A stretch of DNA of 64,000 bases from Limnochordaceae bacterium (lineage in GTDB: Bacteria > Bacillota > Limnochordia > Limnochordales > Geochordaceae): NCBI GenBank assembly GCA_014896295.1, contig JADBKR010000008.1, positions 496,001-560,000 of the forward strand, in the 5' to 3' direction. Below the pieces are notes generated by a model. That model saw only the letters and a list, made by a program, of their open reading frames with translations, did not search any database and was not told where the DNA came from. Numbering within the stretch: position 1 is the first letter of the stretch; each line of letters opens with the position of its first letter. This document shows positions 58,968 to 64,000 of this stretch, one piece after another. The translations under genes were made by a program, and so were the position numbers.

Positions 58968-60838
58968 GCCGGATCCCCGAAGGCCAGGTCGAGGGCCTCC
59001 TCGATACGCCGCACCCCCACCGCCAGGTCCGTCGCCAGCTCCGGGGGCACGTCCGGAAGGTTGGCAGCCGGCAGGATGACCCGCTGCATCCCGCTCTCCC
59101 GCGCCGCCCAGACCTTCTCCATGATGGCCCCCACCGGCTTGACCTCGCCCCACAGCGACAGCTCCCCGGTCATCGCCACGTCCTGCCGCACCGGCTTTTG
59201 GAGCAAGGCGCTGATGACCGCGCAAGCCAGGGCCAGGCCTGCCGAGGGGCCGTCGATCCTCCCGCCCCCCACGACGTTGACGTGCACGTCGTACTCCGCC
59301 ATCTCCACCCCGAGCAGGCTTCGCGCCAGGGAAGCCGCGACGAAGACCGAGTCGCGGGCCATCGATCCGGCCGCCTCGTTGAACCGGATGGTGCCCTCGC
59401 CCCTGCCCCTCGCCTCGAAGGCCACCGCCTCCACCTCGAGCACCACCCCCCGGTAACCGGCTGCACCCAGGCCCAGGACCCGTCCCACCCTGGGCTCGCT
59501 CGACGCCCGGACCCGGGCTCCCGACATCAAGCGAGCCGAGCGAAGCGCCTCCTCGACGTGTTCCCGGCGGACCGCGAGCTCGGCGCCATCGGCCTTGCCT
59601 TCTTGTGCCGCATAACCGTAGGCGTCCGCGAGGATGGACACGGCTCTGCGGCCGTCGGGTGCATGCTGGGCGATGAGCGCGCCCACGCCGGGCTCGATGG
59701 GAATCCCGGCCCGGGCCGCCGCCTGCTCGACGATGGTGCGGATATCGGACGGGGACAGGGGCTGGAAGAAGACTTCGGCACACCGGCTCCGCAGCGCCGG
59801 ATTGATCTCCTCGGGGCTACGCGTCGTGGCCCCCACGAGGACGAACGCGGCGGGCGCGCCCTCCTCGAAGAGCTTTCGAATGTACTTGGGCACCCGAGGG
59901 TCGGCGGGGTCGTAGTAGGCCGAGTCGAAGCGGACCCGGCGATCCTCGAGTACCTTCAACAGCTTGCTCTGCAGCAGCGGGTCGAGTTCGCCCACTTCGT
60001 CGATGAACAGGACGCCGCCGTGCGCCTCGGTGACCAGCCCGATCTTGGGCTCCGGGATCCCCAACTCGGCCAGCTCCCGCCGGGCACCCTGGTAGATGGG
60101 GTCGTGGACGCTTCCGAGCAGGGGGTTGGTCGCCTCTCTCGGATCCCACCGCAGGGTGGCGCCGTCCACCTCGACGAACGGGGCGTCCTTTGCGAACGGC
60201 GTATGGGGCATCGCCCTGGCGGCCTCCAGCACCAACCGGGCAACGGTGGTCTTGCCCACCCCCGGAGGGCCATACAGCAGAACGTGCTGGGGCATGGGCG
60301 TCGCGAGCTTCGCCATCAGGGCCCGCACGGCGCGCTGTTGGCCCACGACCTCTTCCAGCCGGCTCGGCCGCAAGGCCTGTCCGAGCGGCCCGAACCCCAC
60401 CCGGCGGTGCTCGAGGCGTTCGAGCTCGGCGTACTTGCGCAGCGTGGCCGCGTTGTCGGGGCCTGCCTCCTCTTTGAGCACCTGGTTGCGCAGTTCCTGG
60501 AGATACTTGGCGTGCTGGCGCTGGATCCGTTCGGTGATGCGCCGCTCGAGCCTTTCCTGGACACGTTTTTTGGCCAGCTGCTCGGCCATCCGTTCCTCGA
60601 TCTGCTCGACGAGGGCCCGGGCTTCTTCCTCGCCGGAGACCACCGAGGTCGGCTCTTCGTGGAGGATCCGCACGAGGGCCGTGAGCTGCTTGTGAGGGTC
60701 CGGCGAGCGCATCAGATCGAGGGCACCCACCTTGGCCGCGTGGAGGACCAGGCGCTCCGCGCCGTACAGCCGGCGGGCGAGATCCCACAGAGCCCGCACC
60801 TCCCGTGCCAGCTCCGGTGCTGCCCCCGTCCGGGCCAT
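58940..60838 (-). CDS. lonC: Lon family ATP-dependent protease, endospore-type (LonC)
   Basis: A 632-residue membrane-free AAA+ protease. The N-terminal domain (residues 1-140: LVLHAAKVGALDLMR, then charged helices) fits the spore-specific Lon subfamily. The AAA domain has VLLYGPPGVGKTTVARLVLE and GGVLFIDEVGELD; both Walker motifs look intact. The protease domain has the catalytic Ser in DGPSAGLALACAVISALL and Lys in VKPVGAIMEKV. It overlaps rplI by one base in an ATGA arrangement. It is likely made in the forespore or mother cell, based on the family. Confidence 0.88.
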   Translation of the reverse strand: MARTGAAPELAREVRALWDLARRLYGAERLVLHAAKVGALDLMRSPDPHKQLTALVRILHEEPTSVVSGEEEARALVEQIEERMAEQLAKKRVQERLERRITERIQRQHAKYLQELRNQVLKEEAGPDNAATLRKYAELERLEHRRVGFGPLGQALRPSRLEEVVGQQRAVRALMAKLATPMPQHVLLYGPPGVGKTTVARLVLEAARAMPHTPFAKDAPFVEVDGATLRWDPREATNPLLGSVHDPIYQGARRELAELGIPEPKIGLVTEAHGGVLFIDEVGELDPLLQSKLLKVLEDRRVRFDSAYYDPADPRVPKYIRKLFEEGAPAAFVLVGATTRSPEEINPALRSRCAEVFFQPLSPSDIRTIVEQAAARAGIPIEPGVGALIAQHAPDGRRAVSILADAYGYAAQEGKADGAELAVRREHVEEALRSARLMSGARVRASSEPRVGRVLGLGAAGYRGVVLEVEAVAFEARGRGEGTIRFNEAAGSMARDSVFVAASLARSLLGVEMAEYDVHVNVVGGGRIDGPSAGLALACAVISALLQKPVRQDVAMTGELSLWGEVKPVGAIMEKVWAARESGMQRVILPAANLPDVPPELATDLAVGVRRIEEALDLAFGDPAWRTVSRAS

Positions 60839-61320
60839 CAGCCCTCGCTTCCCTGCGCCGGGGCGCCCTCCGCCTGCTCGGCCTCGACGACCAGGTTCAC
60901 GCTGGCCGTGATCCCGGCAGCGAGCCGCAGCGTCACGGGAAAGCTGCCCAGCTGCTTGACGGGCGCCTCGAGTTCGATGCGCCGCCGGTCCACCTCTGCC
61001 CCGAACTGGGCCCGCAGCGCCTCCGCCACGTCGCCCGCCGTCACGGAACCGAACAGCCGGCCGCCTTCGCCCGCCCGGGCCCGGATCGTCACGCTCTGCC
61101 CTTCCAGCCGCTGGGCAAGCGCCGAGGCTTCCTGCTGCTCCCGCTCGATGCGCCGCCTCACCAGCGCCTGCTGGTGCTCCACGGCCTTCACGCTGCCGCC
61201 GGTCGCCTGGATGGCGAGCTTGCGCGGCAGGAGGTAGTTGCGCCCGTACCCGTCGGCCACGGTCACCACTTCGCCCGCCCGGCCGACTCCTTTGACGTCC
61301 TGCGTAAGGATGACCTTCAC
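60838..61320 (-). CDS. rplI: Large ribosomal subunit protein bL9
   Basis: This 160-residue L9 has the N-terminal RNA-binding motif KVILTQDVKGVGRAGEVVTV and GYGRNYLLPRKLA, a long central helix, and a C-terminal domain with GGRLFGSVTAGDVAEAL. GTG at 61320 is the start, with GGAGAAGGG upstream. The Glu/Ala tail is longer than usual. It overlaps lonC and lies 80 bases after the DUF2232 gene. Confidence 0.96.
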   Translation of the reverse strand: MKVILTQDVKGVGRAGEVVTVADGYGRNYLLPRKLAIQATGGSVKAVEHQQALVRRRIEREQQEASALAQRLEGQSVTIRARAGEGGRLFGSVTAGDVAEALRAQFGAEVDRRRIELEAPVKQLGSFPVTLRLAAGITASVNLVVEAEQAEGAPAQGSEG

Positions 61321-61400
61321 GTGCAAACCACACCCTTCTCCGGCTGCCCCGCCAGGTTCGCCCCCGGCGCCCAGGCTCGTTGCCGGCAGCCGCTGTGAGG

Positions 61401-62456
61401 CTACAGTCGGCGGAAGTTGAACCACGGATCGAAAAAGCCCGCCACGCCGAGGCCGATCTGGCCCAGGGAGACGGCGGCGAACCCACCGGCGCCGCCCACC
61501 GCAAGGGCCGGCGTCCAGAACATCAGCAAGAAGACCAACAGCAGCCGCACGCCCTTGCTCACCTGCAGGCGTTCGAGCCAGAACCAGAGCAAGGAGAGCC
61601 CCTGCACGAGGCAGATGAGGCCGCCGACTACGAGCAAGTTTGCGCTCACCATCTCCCACGCGCCCTGGCGCAAGCCCATCAGCGGCAAGAGGCTGCCAGC
61701 CCCCAGCGCGATGGGCCCTGCCATGGAGGAGCGCCACCGGGCGAACGGCGCGAACCACTCGAGCTTCTCGCCCATCCGGCCGAGCACCTGGCGCACCGCC
61801 CAGTGGTTGACGAACGCGCTTACGAGCGACGCCCACAGGATCCCTGCCGGAAAAAGCAGGCGTACCAGGGTGAGGATCCCCTTCTGGGCTTCCTCCAGGA
61901 GCTTCACCTGCTCCTCGGGGATGCCCATCCCGCGGTACCAGCCGGCCGCCTTGGTGAAGCTCTCCTCGTAGATTTTCAGGAACGTCTCGATGGGGTTGAC
62001 CCCGCTGATCCCCAGGGAGATGCCCAGGCTGGCCAGCGTGGCCACGATCCCGGCGCCCGTCGCCACCCAGAGCGTGGTACGAGGCGACCACTTGCGATGC
62101 AAGGAGACGCCGAGCCCGAGCGACAAGAGGCCTGCCGGCACCAGCATCAGGACGGAGCCGATGCCCCCGCCCAGCACGCCGCTCAACAGGGCGGTGACGA
62201 CCCACGCCATGACGCCGGTGCCGGGCCCGTACCGGAAGATGAGCAAGGTGATGGGCGCCGGCAAGACCATCGCCAGGAAGGGCACGTACAGCGATAGCCA
62301 CGCCAGTACCACGGTGACGGCCGCCAGCACGCCACCTTCGGTGAGTCGCCGGACGCGATGGCGCGCCTCGCCTTCGCGGGAAACCGGGGTCCGAACGCCT
62401 ATGGCCGACCTCCACCCTGGAAATGGCGATATAGTGCGCTGAAGTCGCCGTACCAC
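61401..62456 (-). CDS. DUF2232 (YybS-like) membrane protein
   Basis: This membrane protein of about eight helices belongs to the DUF2232/YybS family of Firmicutes, which stand in the rpsR-rplI neighbourhood. Homology begins at RRLTEGGVLAAVTVVLAWLSLY. The listed GTG start at 62456 overlaps the MazG-like gene by 58 bases and gives a leader of about 37 residues. A perfect ribosome binding site (GGGTGGAGGT) lies five bases before an in-frame ATA at about 62400, but no ordinary start follows it, so the real start may be non-canonical. Function is unknown, perhaps in cell envelope biogenesis. Confidence 0.85.
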   Translation of the reverse strand: MVRRLQRTISPFPGWRSAIGVRTPVSREGEARHRVRRLTEGGVLAAVTVVLAWLSLYVPFLAMVLPAPITLLIFRYGPGTGVMAWVVTALLSGVLGGGIGSVLMLVPAGLLSLGLGVSLHRKWSPRTTLWVATGAGIVATLASLGISLGISGVNPIETFLKIYEESFTKAAGWYRGMGIPEEQVKLLEEAQKGILTLVRLLFPAGILWASLVSAFVNHWAVRQVLGRMGEKLEWFAPFARWRSSMAGPIALGAGSLLPLMGLRQGAWEMVSANLLVVGGLICLVQGLSLLWFWLERLQVSKGVRLLLVFLLMFWTPALAVGGAGGFAAVSLGQIGLGVAGFFDPWFNFRRL

Positions 62457-62797
62457 TGCTCGAGCTCGTGCCCTTGCTCGGTCATGGCGCGCAGCCGGCT
62501 CTCCGCTTTCATGTCGAGGCGGGTAGGGCTGATGCCGAGCCGGCGGCCCAGCAGGTAAGCCGTGACCACCAGGGTCGCCAGCGCGTCGGCGATGCCCTCG
62601 TCGCTCGCCCTCAGTACCGCCCGGTAGACGCCGGCCAGCGCCGCGGCCAGTTCAGCCTTGACGTGCTCGATGGCACGCAGGTTACGGGCCAGGTCGGTCT
62701 CCGGCGGCTTGCCGGCCGCCGCGCTCTCTTGCATGCTCGATCCGGCCACCCCCGTGCCGTGGAGCCCGGCCGTCGCCGGACCCACGAGGGCGGGCAT
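62399..62797 (-). CDS. MazG-like family protein
   Basis: This 132-residue helical protein matches the MazG-like family (PF12643 type) often found between rpsR and yybS in Firmicutes. Conserved are NLRAIEHVKAELAAALAGVYRA, DALATLVVTAYLLGRRLGI, and EQGHELEQWYGDFSALYRHF. It may be a nucleotide pyrophosphohydrolase relative, but the EExxE motif of true MazG is not seen. The ATG at 62797 has AAGAGGGG seven bases upstream; a shorter start at 62734 is possible. Confidence 0.8.
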   Translation of the reverse strand: MPALVGPATAGLHGTGVAGSSMQESAAAGKPPETDLARNLRAIEHVKAELAAALAGVYRAVLRASDEGIADALATLVVTAYLLGRRLGISPTRLDMKAESRLRAMTEQGHELEQWYGDFSALYRHFQGGGRP

Positions 62798-62845
62798 GCG
62801 CCCGCCCCTCTTGCACCTCGGCCCGCCGCTCGGCGGCAAGCCGCC

Positions 62846-63073
62846 TCAGTCGGCCACGAACGGGAGCAGCGCCAGGTGCCGGGCGCGCTTCATGGCCACC
62901 GTCAGCTGGCGCTGGTGGCGGGCGCAGTTACCCGAGATCCTCCGGGGGAGGATCTTGGCTCGCTCCGTCATGTACTTGCGCAGCCGGTTGACGTCCTTGT
63001 AGTCGACCCACTGGATCTTGTCCACGCAGAAGGCGCACACCTTGCGGCGGCGCTTGGAACGCTCTTTGGGCAC
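62846..63073 (-). CDS. rpsR: Small ribosomal subunit protein bS18, zinc-type
   Basis: This 75-residue protein has the conserved [23 protein letters not shown] core. A CAFC pair at residues 13-16 and [10 protein letters not shown] suggest the zinc-binding (C+) form. It pairs with S6 on the 30S platform. GTG start; its place between ssb and the MazG-like gene is standard for the phylum. Confidence 0.96.
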   Translation of the reverse strand: MPKERSKRRRKVCAFCVDKIQWVDYKDVNRLRKYMTERAKILPRRISGNCARHQRQLTVAMKRARHLALLPFVAD

Positions 63074-63125
63074 GCGTACATCCCGAGCCTTTCATGTGCC
63101 GATCCGGGCCCCCTTTGCGGAGGGC

Positions 63126-63545
63126 TCAAAAGGGAGTCTCGTCGGCAGCAGGCAGGTCCTCGGCTCCCTCGCTGGCGAACTCGTCGCCGGCCTCCGGGGC
63201 GGGCCCGCCCTCGTCCGTGCCCTTGGGACGGGGCTCCAGGAAAGCCACCCGGTCAGCCACCACTTCCGCGGCGATCCGGCGTATACCGTTTTGGTCGTCG
63301 TAGCTGCGGATCTGGAGCCGGCCGTCGACCCCCACGAGGCGGCCCTTGCGCACGTAGGCGCCAACCGTCTCGGCCAGCTTGCGCCAGCAGACGACGTCGA
63401 TGAAATCCGTCTCCCGCTGGCCCTGCTGGTTGGTGAACGGGCGATCCACCGCGATGCGGAAGCGGGTCACCGCCGCTCCTGCTCCGGTGTACCGCAACTC
63501 CGCGTCCTTGACGGCCCGTCCCACGAGCACGATGCGGTTGACCAT
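63126..63545 (-). CDS. ssb: Single-stranded DNA-binding protein
   Basis: This 139-residue protein has an OB-fold (VNRIVLVGRAVKDAELRYT, FIDVVCWRKLAETVGAYVRKG, VDGRLQIRSYDDQNGIRR) and an acidic tail ending DETPF, the tip that binds replication and repair partners. GGTGAGGGGTGAGGG precedes the ATG. It lies nine bases after rpsF. Confidence 0.96.
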   Translation of the reverse strand: MVNRIVLVGRAVKDAELRYTGAGAAVTRFRIAVDRPFTNQQGQRETDFIDVVCWRKLAETVGAYVRKGRLVGVDGRLQIRSYDDQNGIRRIAAEVVADRVAFLEPRPKGTDEGGPAPEAGDEFASEGAEDLPAADETPF

Positions 63546-63554
63546 GGGAAGCCC

Positions 63555-63878
63555 TCACCCCTCACCGACTGGTGCAGTCTGGGTCTGCGTCTGGCGCCTG
63601 ACGACCAGGTGCCGCAAGACTGCGTCGGTGATGCGCAGGACCCGCTCAAGCTCCCGCGAAACGGAGGGCTCGGCGTCGAAATGGAGCAGGACGTAATAGC
63701 CCTCGTTCTGGCGCTTGATGGGATAGGCCAGGCGACGCCTCCCCCACCGCTCGACGTTGACGACCGAGCCGCCGCCGTCGGTGATGATCTTCTGCAGGCG
63801 GCCGACCGCGGCCTCGATGGCCTCGTCGCTGTCGAGCTGGGGGCTCAGCACCACCACAGCCTCGTACGGGCGCACCAC
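63555..63878 (-). CDS. rpsF: Small ribosomal subunit protein bS6
   Basis: This is the S6 protein of the 30S platform, with RPYEAVVVLSPQLDSDEAIE, VERWGRRRLAYPIKRQNEGYYVLLHF and RVLRITDAVLRHLVVRR. The start was set at the GTG at 63878 because AGGAGGT (63887-63893) lies eight bases away; a GTG at 63884 is only two bases from it. It is the first gene of the operon rpsF-ssb-rpsR. Confidence 0.96.
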   Translation of the reverse strand: MVRPYEAVVVLSPQLDSDEAIEAAVGRLQKIITDGGGSVVNVERWGRRRLAYPIKRQNEGYYVLLHFDAEPSVSRELERVLRITDAVLRHLVVRRQTQTQTAPVGEG

Positions 63879-63956
63879 TGGCACCCACCTCCTCCCTGTG
63901 GACGACCGGCACCCCGGGAACCTTCACAGGCCCGGGGGCAGGGGGGTAGCGCGGCC

Positions 63957-63965
63957 ATTATATCA
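63957..63965 (-). promoter_or_regulatory. Extended -10 promoter of the rpsF operon
   Basis: On the reverse strand TGATATAAT has TGn and a perfect TATAAT (complement of 63957-63962). A -35 element at normal spacing is not clear. Transcription would start about 70 bases before the rpsF start codon. Confidence 0.7.
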
Positions 63966-64000
63966 CGCCAGCGGTGTCCCGGGGCCCAACGCCTCCAGCC

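Noticed and set aside
1-64000. CRISPR array, insertion sequence, prophage or rRNA operon
   Set aside because: No regularly spaced direct repeats, transposase, integrase, phage structural protein or rRNA sequence was recognised.

Overview
The window looks like the chromosome of a high-GC, spore-forming member of the Firmicutes (Bacillota). The replication and translation block at 51.1-64 kb (rpsF-ssb-rpsR-MazG-like-DUF2232-rplI-lonC, then ddl, dnaD, dnaB, yabE, ksgA) is a Firmicutes arrangement. Sporulation or germination markers are present: a SleB-type cortex hydrolase, YtaF, a SipL-like DUF3794/LysM protein and the endospore-type LonC. A four-gene ADP-heptose/heptosyltransferase cluster is more typical of outer-membrane (diderm) bacteria, so a diderm Firmicutes lineage such as Limnochordia is my best guess. 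This is an inference, since no 16S gene or other decisive marker is in view. Coding density is very high, most genes overlap or nearly touch, and GTG and TTG starts are common.

Left part (0-25 kb). The window opens inside a PCu(A)C copper chaperone, followed by a Cu/Zn superoxide dismutase, an S9 peptidase, a small membrane protein and urocanate hydratase. Next comes a BlaI-type repressor with an M56 (BlaR1-like) membrane peptidase, directly upstream of a three-gene respiratory module: a four-cluster ferredoxin subunit, an NrfD membrane subunit and a Tat-exported molybdopterin catalytic subunit of the tetrathionate/selenate reductase type. Matching palindromes precede both the repressor and the respiratory genes, which suggests a proteolysis-controlled anaerobic respiration switch. 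YtaF, SleB and a dipeptide-type ABC transporter without ATPase genes follow. A ROK regulator with a ribose/inositol-type ABC transporter (binding protein, ATPase, two permeases) and a Gfo/Idh/MocA dehydrogenase ends at a strong terminator.

Middle part (25-51 kb). A HEPN/MNT toxin-antitoxin-like pair, an orphan 7TM-DISM histidine kinase and tRNA-Gln(UUG) lead into ispE, a GntR regulator, a nucleotidyltransferase, a D,D-carboxypeptidase, archaeal-type phosphoglycerate mutase and proline dehydrogenase. A seven-gene reverse-strand run combines glycosyltransferase 9, an LPG-synthase-like membrane protein, rfaE1 and rfaE2 with two tandem MetE-like proteins and a homocysteine methyltransferase/MTHFR fusion. 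The fusion gene is broken by a single-base frameshift in a homopolymer. Upstream of this run lie SipL-like, peptidoglycan-binding, amidase and YkuK genes. On the forward strand there are an ABC-2 exporter, a two-domain rhodanese and a SufU/IscU-like Fe-S scaffold.

Right part (51-64 kb). All genes are on the reverse strand except one amino-acid permease. They run from the rpsF promoter near the right edge through ribosomal proteins, SSB, LonC, AroE, Ddl, DnaD, DnaB and YabE to KsgA. No CRISPR array, insertion sequence or prophage was seen.
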